DNA of 64,000 nt, from positions 8,106,563 through 8,170,562 of the forward strand of contig JAJEKV010000020.1 of the NCBI GenBank assembly GCA_021234155.1, in the 5' to 3' direction. Source of the stretch: Isoetes taiwanensis (lineage: Eukaryota > Streptophyta > Lycopodiopsida > Isoetales > Isoetaceae). How positions within the stretch are numbered: position 1 is the stretch's first letter; each line of letters starts with the position of its first letter. Of the stretch, positions 33,301-45,998 are shown in pieces. A program made the translations under genes and the position numbers. The notes beneath the pieces were generated by a model. That model was not told the origin of the DNA. It ran no database searches and worked only from the letters and a program-made list of their open reading frames with translations.

Positions 33301-33557
33301 GATATATCAAATGAACAACTACTAGTACTATCTCTCGCTAATCATACGCTTGTATGACTAATATATGCTATCTATTTGGATTAATTATATGCTGTCATCC
33401 TGGAGGTAGTTACCATTTATACTCTATCTAGCTCATTCAATACTTATCTTACTAACATCAAACAACAAATGAAGGAAATCCTTTAGTAACAAAAGAGTAT
33501 TTTGATATCTCTCCATTAGTTCATACACTGCCTTCTCCTTCATAATGCTAGGAATAT
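33301..33557. other. 3' flank of the aquaporin gene
   Basis: AT-rich DNA between the tandem array and the TIP stop codon; probable 3' UTR and terminator region. No clear polyadenylation signal was assigned. Confidence 0.4.
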
Positions 33558-35195
33558 TTAGACTTTTGTGTGCTCAACATGGCCATCCTCATGATGCGTT
33601 ACTAAAGAATCCGGTTGCTTGGGAAAAGGATCAGGAAGAATAGCCAAGCAATAGATAATGGCTGCAAGCGCAGCACCAGTAAATGGTGCAACCCAATACA
33701 ACCAATGATTATTCCAATTACCTGTCCATAAAGCTGGTCCTAAAGTTCTTGCCGGGTTCATGGATGCTCCAGTTAGAGGTACCCCAACAAGATGATCAAT
33801 CAGTATGCTAAAACCTATTGCTACAGGTGCTACTGAGTTGGGTCCCCTCTTGTCAACTGCTGCTCCAAATATAACCCATACAAGAATGAAGGTTAACATC
33901 ATTTCAGTCACGAAAGCCTCTTTGACATTGATAGTAGAGCTTAATCCATGTGCCCCAAGTCCTCCCTGGAAAAAAAGAAAATGGAAGAGTATCATAAGAA
34001 TTCAAACATGAGGAGGAGGAGGAGGGCATTTTCTATGTCCATTGGGGAAAAACCCCCCCCCAAAAAAAAAAGAAAAAGAAAAAGGAAAAAGAAAAGAAAA
34101 GAGGGGAGAGGGTCTATATTTCGCTATTCTTCGACAACATAGGAGGGATGGAATATAAATGGCACATAGATGAGATATGAAGTGAATTCTATCATCATGG
34201 GTGCATAAGAAGAGGCTAAAATGAATTGAATTTTCTTATGCATCATGGATTTCTCCTTAGCACATAATGAAGTTATACAGAGTAATAAATTGAATTGATT
34301 TTTTCTTTTTTTATGTATGCTCTTCAAGCACACAATGAAGTTCGGCTTGCCCCAAGGGGGAAGATGAAGTGAACTGAACTTTCAGATGTATCAAATTCCA
34401 AGTTGGACCCCTTACTAAGTAGTAATAAATTGAACTAATAAGTAGTAATACTAAGAAGTGAATTGAAATTTTCTGATGTATCATGTTCTTCAAGCACACA
34501 ATGAAGTTGGACCCCTTACCAAGGAGTACAAAGAGGGAGAGGGAGAGGTTTGAACCTATGACCTACATCTTCAGAATATGACCTACATCTTCCGAACCTA
34601 CAAGCACATTTTTTCATAGATACAAGAGGGGAAAAATGAATGTGAGAGAGAGGAGGGAAGGAGATTTACCAAATAAGCTTTGGGGATGGCAGTTTTCAGC
34701 AATCCGGCCCCGAGGATACCGCCAGAAATTTGCGCAGCCCAGTACATGAGACCTTTGAGGATGGTCATGTTGCCACTAACAACAAATCCAAAGGTAACAG
34801 CAGGGTTAACATGGCCACCTGATACACCACATATACTTGCAACAAGCACACCAATAGCCAAACCATGGGCAATAGATATGGCCAGCAGCCTTGCAGCATC
34901 CAGGGTGGGATCAACAATTCCTGCACATAATTTTGCATTCCAAAGTCAGGCTGATAACGGGTGCGCATCATCAGCCACAAATAAACAGTTTTGTTTTGCT
35001 TTTGAAGAGCGAAGGAATGACAGTTTGAATCTGCGATTTTTTTTGCGAGTAAAAAATACCTGAAGAGATCACAGCTCCGCACCCAATGTATACAAACAGG
35101 AAAGTGGCTACAAATTCGGCTAACATGGCAGCCCAGGTTGGGGCTGACAACAGCGTTTCTCTCGGGCTTCCGCAGTTGATCGTCCAGGGCGCCAT
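33558..35195 (-). CDS. TIP: Tonoplast intrinsic protein (aquaporin)
   Basis: A water/small-solute channel of the vacuolar membrane. Three exons: 35060-35195, 34670-34920 and 33558-33965; the sum is 795 nt, or 264 codons, the usual TIP length. Both pore NPA boxes are intact: SGGHVNPAVTFG in exon 2 and GASMNPARTLGPAL in exon 3. By alignment with the family the selectivity filter reads His (IAHGLA), Ile or Leu, Ala (before SMNPA) and Arg (NPAR), as in some TIP subgroups. Six hydrophobic helices are visible. The C terminus is His/Asp-rich and ends HTKV. Splice sites are canonical (GTATTT, GTAAAT donors; GCAG, CCAG acceptors). An intact, probably functional gene. The subgroup number is not assigned. 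Confidence 0.93.
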
Positions 35196-35242
35196 AGCTC
35201 AGCTCCAGATTTAGTAACGTTTAAATACATGGTCTCGTGGCC

Positions 35243-35250
35243 CCTTTATA
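35243..35250 (-). promoter_or_regulatory. TATA box of the TIP gene
   Basis: On the minus strand GGGTATAAAGGGG lies about 50 bp upstream of the TIP ATG, which would give a short 5' leader. A second AT-rich candidate, TATTTAAA, is nearer the ATG (about 35,217-35,224). Confidence 0.6.
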
Positions 35251-36445
35251 CCCGTTCGATCTCCTTGGCGGATTTTACATGTGACCCCCCTTGCTTTTAC
35301 GTTTGGGTAAGAGGTCGTTGAAGTGTTTGTATGGTTTGGATTTTTTTACATCTCTTTGCATCCCCCTTGCTAGCCCCCTTGCTAGCTCTGGAAATCACCC
35401 TTCTTAACTCCGCTGTTACACAGCATGATTTCCTTGTCTGTTATGCCCCCTTGCTATATGTCAATGCGACCATTTACCGCTCAACAGTTACGTTTCTAGT
35501 AAATATCCCTCGTTCTTCTCATGTGTTCGGACTCGCAAAGCTTATGTTGCTAGAGGACATAGTATGCCATGTGAATTCCTTCTTCGTCTGTAGGTTCGGA
35601 TTTGGTGCACATGTTGATTGCATTTTCTTTTTCCTTTTTTGTTGAAGGCTAGATTTGAATTTTCCAAATGCAATTTGCTTGAGATTTGCAGCTAGCTAGT
35701 CACAATGTTATGCTAGTCCGTCAATCTAAGGAACATGGATGCGTGATTAATTGGCAATTTGACCCAATGGTGGAGGTTTTAGAGGAAGATTACGAAAAAA
35801 CAATCTTTACATCATGATACAGTTTTAAAATTGAATTGAATTGAATTGAATGGAAGATGAAGATTGGGGACCTTTAATAAGCTCCAGACAGTGTCTTTAC
35901 TATGATTTTGGCAATGGTTTAGTGAGAAACACAAGAGGGCCTTTTTCCAATTTATTTGCAGTAAGCTTAGGAGGGAAGGTCGATGTGGTCGATAGGCATG
36001 CATTTTGCTTACTAAAAGCAGCCCAACCATGACGGCTTTGGCCAGCGTGGGATAAACTCAAAAAATCTAACAAGTATATGTCTTATATCATTTAAGCTAG
36101 GCAGAAGGTGCCTTGAGCAACACCATGAAATGGCACGACAATTGACATCCATGAAAGTTTTCTTGACTTATAAAATTTCTAGTAACAGAGTGCTCATGAT
36201 GGTGTTTTAACCACAATCTTAATAATCTATCACAAAAAAGAACAACTGATGTATCAGACATGCATGCTAATCAAGACAAGATAAGTCGTATAATTATGTA
36301 TGTTAACCTGCAGCGGCCTTCAATCTTGATTGCAAATCCATTGTAGGAGAAAGAAAAATGTCTATGTACAGTGCAACAATGCTCAAATACACTTCGGTTC
36401 TCAAGTTTCTTGTTGGAGGCCCGTATTCTCCATGTCTAAGTTGTC
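35251..36445. other. Intergenic DNA
   Basis: Upstream flank of the TIP gene with CT-rich stretches. A (TTGAA)n microsatellite lies at about 35,829-35,850. No gene was recognised. Confidence 0.45.
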
Positions 36446-37279
36446 TTAAACTCGTTTATACTTTTCGGGAAGCATATCTCCAGCTTCCAACCCATGGTTT
36501 CCTTGGCATGACTCAAAGACGAGCCAAACGTCATTTAAAATTACAAGCTCATTTCCTAAGTAAAGTCTTCTACTTGCATTGTCCAAAGAATTAACCAGCT
36601 TCTTTCCATTATGCACGAAGTCTTGATCGTGCAATCCATACACATCACGACCACTTTTTTGCACAACACTTAGTGTCCAACCATCCCACAGTATGCAATA
36701 GGAACTTTCACTTGCCTTTACTGATGCATAATCCTCGAACATACACACTCTTATTCTAGCATCTCATCTGAACTATGGCCAATCAGGGGGGCCCACAACC
36801 TTCCCCAAATGAACATCTGATAACCTTTGAACCTGCTCCACTGTCGTCTTACCTCATAGTGGTTAAACTTATTGCAAGTTAAAATCACGGCAAGAACAAG
36901 CTTAGAAGCTTTCTGTGCAAAGGATTAATTATAAGGACACGTGCATAGTGACAAATGTTATTGACTTCATAACGTTATTATAATCTAGCTTGCCTGATCC
37001 AACCCTAACCTCAAATGTTCCATCACAAATATGACCTTTCTTGTTCCCACAAAATCCAATTAAATAGTCATCTCTTGGTATCCATCTAATAACATGCTTA
37101 ATAACTGTCTCATCCTCAGCCACGAGTGTTGGCACTTCTCCTAATGATAAGCCTTGCCCATACATATGTCTGGTGTATATATGTGCAAGGTGTTTAAAGG
37201 TTTCATCTCTAATACCAACTCTATAAAAAAAGGTTCTCCCTTGTAGAACACAATGTTGTAGCAATGATAGGTCCAGCAA
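36446..37279 (-). pseudogene. Transposon-like protein remnant
   Basis: Two minus-strand open stretches belong together. The first (37279-36929) reads GLSLGEVPTLVAEDETVIKH, then VIRWIPRDDYLIGFCG. The second (36748-36446) reads YGLHDQDFVHNGKKLVNSLD, then a stretch ending LVFESCQGNHGL. I recall similar H-N-x-K-K-L phrases from repetitive, transposon-associated plant proteins, but cannot name the family. The ~180 bp between them is broken by stops. The catalytic core cannot be assigned. Confidence 0.4.
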
Positions 37280-38159
37280 AATTCATGGAAAGGAAGTTGT
37301 GCATTCTCCTACCACCAAATATCCTCATCATCAAGAACCACAAGGATTATATTCTTGTCATTGTTATTCTATCGGTTGGAACAATAATTAGTTTCATTTT
37401 GATAAAGATAATCATAAAGTAAGAAAGATTTATATAGTAACCATTGTATTTGGCAGGGTGGTTGTGAAGATATACAAGTGCTGGCTATGTCAAGGCAATT
37501 TGCTCCAAAATCCGCATTCTTGTGGCTCAATTTTCAAGACATTCTAACGCATGAATAAATATTCGAACATTCCATTTTGGTACAGAGCATCAAACGAAGC
37601 CTAGTGGTTGTTTCAGAATCTTCTCTCCACTTAGCTCTAGGCCATTTCGCCTTCTCTAAAGGGTCATTGAAGATCTGGAATAGCAAGAGCCGTGGTTGGA
37701 GCTTCGGCCTCTGTTCCAGCCTCCTTATTTCATTTCTTATGAGATAAAGTCCCATATGCCAAAATAATTATTTTAATATGCACAGGCACGAGGAACATAG
37801 TCCGAAGCAAAAGAGATGAAACCTACTCACCACAAGAGGAAGAGTGGTGCACGCATAATGTTCATGTTTCTAAACTTAGAAAAACATGTTGGTTCATGGC
37901 AAGCTTTGCGCTTTTGTTGCAACCCTTTCATGCCAAACCTTTTATCTAAGAAATAGAAACACCAATGGAAGGAAGGAAGGAAGGAAGAGACTTTTAACGT
38001 CCACAGAGCCCAATCGGGCTATGGGACCAGAACAAACAAAGGGGGCGGAAGCCCCACCAGAACCGTGGGCCGAAGCCCAAGCAAAAACCAATCAAAACAT
38101 GGGGACAAAGCCCCGTTACAACAAAACATGGGGACAAAGCCCCGTTATCACTCAAAACC
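37280..38159. other. Intergenic DNA with (GGAA)n and a 28-bp repeat
   Basis: A (GGAA)n run lies at 37,971-37,987. At about 38,096-38,150 the phrase CATGGGGACAAAGCCCCGTTA occurs twice, 28 bp apart, each with a GGGGACAAAGCCCC fold-back. GGGCCGAAGCCC and GGGGGCGGAAGCCCC nearby have similar fold-back form. No gene is supported. Confidence 0.5.
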
Positions 38160-39055
38160 CAGGGCTAGACCAAGGCGCCCGGGGGATCGGTTAACCATGA
38201 TCCCTAATGATAGCTCGACCTCCTCGCATTGCCCATTTCTGCTGCCGGGCGGGCCTCACGGACCCAGCACAATTCCTCTTCCGTTCCGGCAGAGCCGCAC
38301 CGGAGTCAAATCTTCCCACTGACCGAAGGTGGTCCCCTTCAAATGATTGCCATGTCGCAAGACGCATGCCTGTACTGAAAGAGCATTTTGAAAGCAAACC
38401 AAGAGATGGCGGGCGGTCGACGCGCTTATGCTCCCACCCGGCCAGAAAGCGCGATGCCGCCCCGCTATCACTCATGGATGTGCATCTCCCCGAAAGCAAA
38501 AAAGAGGTTTGCCGCCTGTGGGGGTCAAATCACCCGCTCTCCGCGAAGGCCCACAATGCGTGGCAGAAAGGGCTCTGCGGAGTGAGCTGCGGGTCGTACC
38601 CAAAGACGGGGAGCTGGACCTCTGGCCGCGGCCTGGATGTGGGCGGCAAATCCTCCTGGAGGAGGTCAGGCGGACATGGAGATCGTGGTGGCGGTCATAC
38701 GCTGCACCACTCGCCTGTGCATGGGAGGGCCCCAGAGTCGCCGCCGGTGACCCACCACCGGAACTAGCCTGCCGCGCCCCACGCATCAGTAAAGCAATTC
38801 TAGTAATCGACCCGGCACTGCCCGCTGGCAATCGGGGCGATCGCCTGCGAGAGTGGCGGTAACACGACCGGACCGTGTGGATCCCATCAAGTACCCCCGG
38901 AGGCAAGCACTGGAGCTGAGCATCAAGGATGTCCAAAGTCGCAGCTAAAGAGGCATCGGGGACTGGTGGTGCCAGAAGAGGGCGCTGGGGCCCAAATGAT
39001 GGGGCTGTCCGAAGGTAGGGCGCAATCGTGGGGTCATAGGGCCGGGACGGGTATG
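38160..39055. other. GC-rich island
   Basis: Markedly richer in G+C and CpG than its AT-rich surroundings on both sides, with open frames on both strands (plus 38207-38767 and 38428-38862; minus 38472-38936). The open frames are expected from low stop-codon density and none shows a recognisable domain. It could be a decayed coding region of a retroelement or a CpG-rich regulatory island. Confidence 0.4.
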
Positions 39056-40089
39056 TGGTCCATCATAAAGTAGGTGAACATGAAATTCTACTATTTAAAC
39101 TCATATTTAAGTATTCTCTCTAAGGCTAAGAGAGCCAACTATTTCGTAATTTTTTATTGGAATAAATGATTGAACATGTGTTAAGAGGATGTAAGCACTA
39201 TGAAATCTCAAAATAGAATTGATATATAAAATTCATACTTTTAACCATGTGCACATGGTCTCGGTGAGTTATCATCGTGGTGATTTCTTTTGACGTCCAA
39301 TATCTGCTACCAATCTTAATAAAAAGACAGAAATGACAAAATCAAATACATGTTTATATAAAGGTTTACAGATGGCTTGTAAATGAGGAAATTAAGACAA
39401 TGGACAACTCGATGACTGCAACTAAGCTACGGTAACCTATGATTGACATTAGTACTCCTCTTATATAGGATGTGCATGTTTAACATGATACAAATTCAAT
39501 TCTAAGATGCAACACTAAAAGATGAAGTAAATGAACGTCAGATAGTGGAAATATGACAAAACGATGTGAACGTATCTCGATGGCATCTTACTATGTTTTT
39601 GCTTTGAAGAATCGCCTAGCTCCTCAGTTCCAAAACAGACGTTCGCATTTTTTAGAATACAACTTGCCATGTTTATGCTTTGAGAACCACCTAGCTCCTT
39701 TCCAAAAGCCCCAACCTCATGATTTGCTCAAGGCAAATCATGAATGAACCATTCCGGTTCAACGCCAGTTTTATTTTAGGCTTCGCCATCCCAAGTACTC
39801 CCTTAGTTTTGTATCTCGAATATTTCTCTCTACAAGTTTATTAAATCTAGAAGGCAGGATCCCAGTTCAATATTTATGACTATCCATCGAGCCATGTGCA
39901 GGTGATGGCTGCTCCAATGCTCCCAGCCAAATACGGTGACTTTTTTAGAGTTTTTGACAAGGTCAAGGCTAGCAAACTTCTAGAGCATCGTTTATATGAT
40001 TGTTCTATTGATATATAGCCCGAGATAATGCCGCCAGTCCTATATATGACCTATCTCCCGCTGACTTGGAGGTGTTGTGAGATTGAAGA
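39056..40089. other. Intergenic DNA with an imperfect duplication
   Basis: AT-rich. Near 39,588-39,710 the phrase ATGTTTTTGCTTTGAAGAA, then CGCCTAGCTCCT, recurs as ATGTTTATGCTTTGAGAAC, then CACCTAGCTCCT, about 80 bp later. No gene was seen. Confidence 0.45.
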
Positions 40090-41015
40090 ATCTAGCTACT
40101 GGCATTACAACATTCTCAGTTCTTTGTTGAAGTGCCGATATCCTTTGTCAAAAAGAAGAATGATCTCTATGCCTGGTCATTGACTATCATGGCCTCACTA
40201 AAATCACGGTAACAAATCAGTATCCGCTTCCGTTGATCCCAGAGTTGTTGAAGCGGCTTCAAGATGTGCGCTATTCTATGCAGATTGATCTTTGTGATCC
40301 CTGCAATCTTACCCATATCCATGAGAATGATGAGCAGAAGATTATGGAAGACAATATTTTGTATGTGGTATGATCACTTTGAGTATATAGTCATGCCATT
40401 TGGACTCATTAATGCTGTAGCAGTATTCCAGCATATGGCCAACGATGTCTTCTGAGAGTTCTTGGATATTATTTTTATCATTTATTTGGATGATATTCTT
40501 AATTATTCTAAGATTCTTGAAGAACATGAATAGCATGTTTGATAGATCTGCCAGAAACTTCGTGAGCATGGGTTATAAGCCAAACTTGGGAAGTGTCAGT
40601 TTGATCAGGATACTATGGAGTTTTTTGGTAACCGTATCACTCCTCATGGAGTCTCTATGGATTTTGCAAAGGTCAGCATTATTTTGGAGCGGCACCTTCT
40701 TGCATTCGAGATATTCACTGTTTTCTTGGATTTGCCAACTTTTATCGGCGTTTTATTTGGGATTAGTCGGAGATTGCCCTTCCTTTGACATGGCTCACAA
40801 CAAAGGATGTGCCATTTGAATGGAGCCTGGAAGCAGAAACCGCTTTCAATATCCTGAAGCACGCTTTTACCACTACACTAGTTTTCGCCCACGCAGATCC
40901 TTCATGCCCATATATTGTCAAAGCAGATGCTTTTGGTTTTGCTCTTGACATACACTATCACAAAAGGGGGGTGATCATGAACTACATCTGATCGCCTCGA
41001 AAGTTCTAAGCTGCA

Positions 41016-41772
41016 CACTACAAGGGATCGTCGACCTGACGTCTGGACATCGTTCAACGACGCCACATCGTCTTTTACCGACGAAGACGTCTTTCAACGA
41101 CGTCAACGTCATTGAACGACGACCAGAAGACGTGACGTGTCATAACTGCTTGCATGGCCTGCTGATGTTGCCAAGCTGGCAGGCCTGCATGTCATGCCAC
41201 GTGTGAGTGACAACGTTCAACAATGTCTATGGCATCTGACGTGCCCTCTGTCGTGGCGTACCGGCTCGACAGGCTGGCAAGCCTGCATATCATGCCACGT
41301 GTGAATGACATCATTCAACAACGTCTATGGCATTTGACGTGCCATGGGTGCTGCCATGGCGTACCGGTTCGCCAGGCTAGCAGGCCTGTGTGTCATGCCA
41401 CGTGTGCGTGATGTCGTTCAATGACATCTATGGCATCTGACGTGCCCTAGGTGCTGCCGTGGCGTACCGCTCGCCAGGCTGGCAGGCCTACGTGTCGTGC
41501 CACGTGTACCTGACTGGCTCGCCAGGCTGGCAACCATCGCATTGGACGCACCAAAGCATGGCAAGGCCACGTGTCGTAACAGTCGTTAAACGATGCATAG
41601 GTGTTGTTTAACGACGCTGCGATTGCGACGTGCTTAAAGACAATTAGACGTCGTTTAACGACGTAAAAACGTCATTATAGGCATTGTTAAACGACGTTTA
41701 TCTATTGTTTAGCGACGACTAAACGATGTCCAGACATCGTTATAGATGTCGATATGGCACAATATTTCTGTG
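41016..41772. mobile_element. Small CACTA-like element inserted in gypsy RNase H (757 bp)
   Basis: It begins CACTACAAGGG and ends TTTCTGTG, flanked on both sides by GCA, a 3-bp target duplication as made by CACTA (EnSpm) transposases. Joining the flanks rejoins the conserved RNase H coding phase of the host gypsy pol, independent support for both borders. The right end (CACAG when inverted) has drifted from CACTA. GTCTGGACATCGTT lies near the left end and inverted near the right end. The interior is filled with AACGACG-type repeats and four ~100-bp tandem units. There is no transposase. Confidence 0.8.
41160..41515. repeat. Four ~100-bp tandem units with CACGTG cores
   Basis: Phrases such as CAGGCCTGCATGTCATGCC followed by ACGTGTGAGTGA recur near 41,182, 41,279, 41,382 and 41,484. 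Each has GCCACGTGT and, between units, CTATGGCATCTGACGTGCC. A fifth GCCACGTGT lies near 41,563. CACGTG is the G-box and ACGTGT resembles an ABRE core. Confidence 0.75.
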
Positions 41773-42110
41773 GCAGAAATTAACTAACCAATTTATGACA
41801 AAGAGCTATTGGCAATAGTTGATTCTTTCGAGGAGCAGAGATGTTTTTTTGAAAGGATCCCCTCATAAGGTCACAGTCTATACTGATCATCGAAATCTGG
41901 AATATTTTTAGGCTGCGTGAGTGTTCGACCGTCGCCACTCTTAATGGCATATTCAAGTATTATCCTGCATTGATTTCGTGATCAAGTATCCTCCCGGGTC
42001 TCTCCAAGAAAAGCTCGATGCCTTGTCTGGATGTTCCTAGCTTGACCTTAAGCCGCATGATCCCGCATTTGATCATCAATCACATGTTATTTTAGGTCCT
42101 GGTCGATTCC

Positions 42111-44830
42111 AATTTATGGTCATCACTTTGTTCGAGAGTGTGTTGACATTGTGAATTATGGATTGCAGATTTGGATCCTTGGGTGTAAGATGGTGGATGA
42201 TGATAAAGTTGGTTTAAGATGGTGCTAATTACTGTTCATTTCAAAACATCTGGAGATGGTTTTTTTCCAGAGGAGAAGCAGTATCTAAAGGCTTTGGTGA
42301 ATGTAAATATGCAATGCAGAATTCTCCAATGAAAGCAACTGTCGATGATATTGAGGTATGGATTTCCTTGAATCAATTTTGGTGATATGGGCCAGATGTG
42401 GTTCATGGACTTGTGAGTTTACATCATGTTGAGACTGAGTTTAGATAATGTTGACATCTAGGGTATAATATTGAGAAGAGATTGTCCATAATTTGCAAGA
42501 GAGGTCTTAATTGCTCAAGCCAGGTCAGATTCATAGTAGTTTGGTTTCTTCTAATTAATTGTTAGCATATAATCTTTGTCTCTACAAACTTCGATCAAAG
42601 CTTGAAGTAGGGTTTATGGTGATAAATTGGAATTGCATATTGATTACGACGGTTGAAGGAATGCTTTACCGAGTCTACAATCGACGCAAAAGGACATGGG
42701 TTAAATTTTACCGTAACAATCCTGGCCACTTGATTGTCCAATATATGCATTTAAGTACGTAGATACACATGCTTGGCATACATGATAGAGTGCATATAAG
42801 CAAGGGTGTCTCTTTTGAAAAGGATTTGCAAGCACTTTTGCAGAGCAGAAAGGTAGAGAAGGAGCATCGGAGAGACAAGAACTTGGAATTACATCTGAAG
42901 GATCACATGAAGGCTAGATTGCATCAATCTATTTTATCAAGTGGGATTTTTTTTATTGATTCGTCTGAGGTTATGCTATCAATCTGTGCATGCTTTTTGT
43001 AAGGGCGTGGTAAGGGCTATACTTGAATCTGCAAAGATTTGTTATTGCTTTGATTGAGGGGAGGTATATCTTTGAGCAACTGAAGAGGCTATCTTAAAGG
43101 AGTGTAAATTTGATTAGTATCAACGCCTGATTAATCTCCATTCGGAACAGCAGAAAGTCGAGTAAAAAAAATAAAAAAGAAATTAGTTGCATTCAGATTT
43201 AGATGATTGTCCACATGTCATCGTCTAATTGGCTTTTAGAGCAGAATTGCTCCTACCCAAACTTTACGTAAGTGTACCATTTATCTCTAGTATTTGAGGA
43301 TCAAAGTAAACTACGACAAAAGTCCCTCTTAGATAAAGAATTTAAAACAGGGAAATGTTTGTGGCATCTAAGGCCCAAATCACACGGCAGGTTCAATGCT
43401 TTCGGTTTTTTGACTGGAGAAGGAAATAGAACTGGTGCACCGCTTGGCCGCTTAGGGCTTTGCCCTATGGCTGTACATGCCCATCCGGCCCTGCCTGCCC
43501 ACATTCGGCCATGCCAGAGGAGATCACCATGTTTTTTTGGATGGTGGAGGGATGGGTAAGGGCAGCAACGACTCAATTGGAGCCAGCCGAAGGGATTTCT
43601 CCTGCTTTGATTTTGAGCAACAAGGATCGTGGCTTCATCCAGGTGATCCTTATTTCATCCTAATAATCTGGCAGGAACCTTCCTTCCTTTTCCACGTCTT
43701 GCTCTTGCTGGCAGAATGTACATAGAATAGGAATATGGAGACAACAAGTTTTGTTTCTTTATGTAGCTATGGCAGATTGATTAGTCAGATTTCAAGACTT
43801 GTTGGCATATTAGGTGTCTTCTCACAATTTATAATTTAAGGCTGGGCTCTGGAGAGTAGTCTAGTGGGTTGGGCTTATTCTAAGTCTAACCAGCTTCAAG
43901 ATGATTGTTTGAAGTCTCTGTAATTTTTCCATCAATTTAAGGAATTTTGGATGATCAGGAGGTCATTTGGTTACAAAGAATCAGAACTTTAAAAGCCTGT
44001 GGCAGCTTTAAGAATAGTGTGGCAACCTATTCTAATTTTATTGTTGCTTCCATCCATATATTCTATGTATATGTGGAGATTTTTATGTATCCTAGCAGCT
44101 GTGATCAGTTTACTAGATCCGAAGTCTTGAAATTCAAGTGGCGGGAGACCTTGGATTTCATATTCTGATGGAGGGTTTGTGGATGGATAGCTACTGAATT
44201 CTTACTTGTAAGTGAACATGATGATCTAGAGGCATCTCCAACAATGCACCATCTTTCGGATCACATTTTTAGGGCTGGGCTATGGTCTAGTTGGTATTCA
44301 TTGGATTCAGATTTATGGCGAGCTAGGAGATTGCACTGCCTTTATAATGGGAATGTTCGTCTTCAGGCATAAGAGTTGGGTAATTATTTGTCTACATATC
44401 CTTTTTCTGTTTCCTCCAGATTTTGATTCATGTTTTACTCTTCCAGTTTGCAAAGGATGCTGAAAATCTTTCTTGGGCTTAATCTATATGTGGCCATTAA
44501 GGGTAACAGAAGCTGCTACAGTTGGGCTAACAAATGGATCAGTTGTTGGAAATCATGGAGAGGTTCCTATAGTAATTGGTTTTAGCAGAAGAAGGATGGT
44601 TTACCACTATAGTATGTTGAAGCCGAAGAAGATGTTGAATGACTCCATTGGTAGTACTTAACTTGTCCATTCATTGTACTTTATGTTAGTAGTTTCTTAT
44701 TTTTCCCTGGCCGGATCTTCTGGGTTCCCCCTAGATATTCAGGGTTTTTTATGTGCTGGAATTCTTCCAATATGATTCTTATGGAATCATGTATGTGCTG
44801 TAACTTTATATCATATGAATGAATACAAAA
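42111..44830. other. Unassigned DNA, probable retroposon body
   Basis: No domain is recognised. Short open stretches (42559-42762, 42769-43002, 44473-44661) are not supported as genes. The right part seems to belong to the poly(A)-tailed unit ending at 44,866. The 5' limit cannot be set. Confidence 0.35.
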
Positions 44831-44866
44831 TCTACCGTGCCTTCAAAAAAAAAAAAAAAAAAAACA
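44831..44866 (+). repeat. Poly(A) tail of a retroposed sequence
   Basis: The phrase ACAAAATCTACCGTGCCTTC is followed by about 20 A residues. TGCCTTC/TCCTTC before an A-tail also ends the LINE at 28,048, so this is probably a LINE 3' end, with the body extending leftward from here. Confidence 0.6.
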
Positions 44867-45192
44867 CTGCAATTTAAACTGAAAAAATCTAAATAAATAG
44901 CCAATAGAAATATGCCATTTGGAGTTTAGGCATCCACCCTATATCACACCTAGGGTGCCAAATGCCAGTCAGTGTTTTGGCACCCTCATTTTTGGACGGG
45001 GAATTTTGTCTGTTCCAAGTTCTGGCAGGCAACCACCTCATCCCAGTGCGGCAATCCGGTGGGCTGTAATGAAGATGAATCGGGTGGAATCCGATGAGTT
45101 CTATAGAAATCGCTGGAGTCAAGATGAATCCGTTGGAACCAGTGGAAGATGTTTGAAGATCGCTGGAAAATCAATGGAAACTGGATGTAAAA

Positions 45193-45530
45193 CACTACTA
45201 GAGAATGGGCTGTTTGCGACGTCGGTTTGCGACGTATTTGAAACGTCCACGTCGCAAAATTCGCGCGCGTTCTAAAGACGTCGCATATGCAACGTCCCAC
45301 GTCGCTATTGAAACGTTTGGTCAGACGTCGCAAAGGTATCCTATGTGGCAGCTGACATGGCAATGTGGCCGTTAAAAGTTAAGCGACGTGTGACGTCGCA
45401 GGTGCAACATGTGACGTCGCATGTGAAACGTGTTATGTTGCATATTGTACGTGCCACGTCGCATTTGCGACGTGACGCGTCGCACGTGCAACGTGATTAC
45501 AACGTCATTACAACGTCTCATTGCGACTTT
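45193..45530. repeat. Left terminal and subterminal repeats of the CACTA element
   Basis: The ~30-bp terminal inverted repeat is followed by repeated GACGTCGC, CGACGTG and AACGT units in both orientations. These are the kind of sites bound by the accessory transposition protein in EnSpm elements. The last units lie near 45,520. Confidence 0.85.
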
Positions 45531-45998
45531 AAGAATAAACACAAAATAAATACAAATGTAAGTTATTGAGGTGTTGGTAAGGCCTCAGGTTTGTTAGCTA
45601 AAGGTTAGGGGTTCAAGTCCACGAAAAAACATTTTGGGCCTTTTATATATATGCGGGTGAAAGTATCTTTGGTGGGTAGCAAAAAAAAGCGACCCGGCAC
45701 CCGGCACCCGACCCGGCACCCTTCATACTATTTTTTCCACCCTTCACCAATTGAAGTGTAATCTATGCTATGCCCCGATCACTTCATATAGGGCTTAATT
45801 CGTTTCAATCATAACCTTCTTCTACCCGTAACTAAATGACTTTGTGGACCCGAAAGGGTAGCTTAACTTTGAATTTGTAATTTCGAACCGTGCTTCCCAC
45901 CTTTTGCTACTCAGGCCAAATAGCCCGCGGAGAAAGAAGCTCTAGAATTTCCGGATTCACTCCAAGCTTAGTATTCCAAAACTCAAACGCCAAAAACT

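Larger units (their letters stand above)
40090..42110 (+). mobile_element. Decayed Ty3/gypsy pol fragment
   Basis: Motifs of a second, more degenerate gypsy element: NQYPLPLIPELL near 40,215, [19 protein letters not shown] near 40,379, the RT catalytic box IIYLDDILNYSK near 40,477, LPLTWLTTKDVPFEW near 40,770 and VKADAFGFALDIHYH near 40,918. The RNase H region resumes after an insertion with YDKELLAIVDSFEEQ near 41,799. Stops and frameshifts are frequent. It is interrupted by the CACTA-like element at 41,016-41,772. No LTRs were found. Confidence 0.8.

Noticed and set aside
38207-38936. Overlapping long open frames on both strands
   Set aside because: GC-rich DNA has few stop codons. No domain, splice signal or codon pattern favours either strand.
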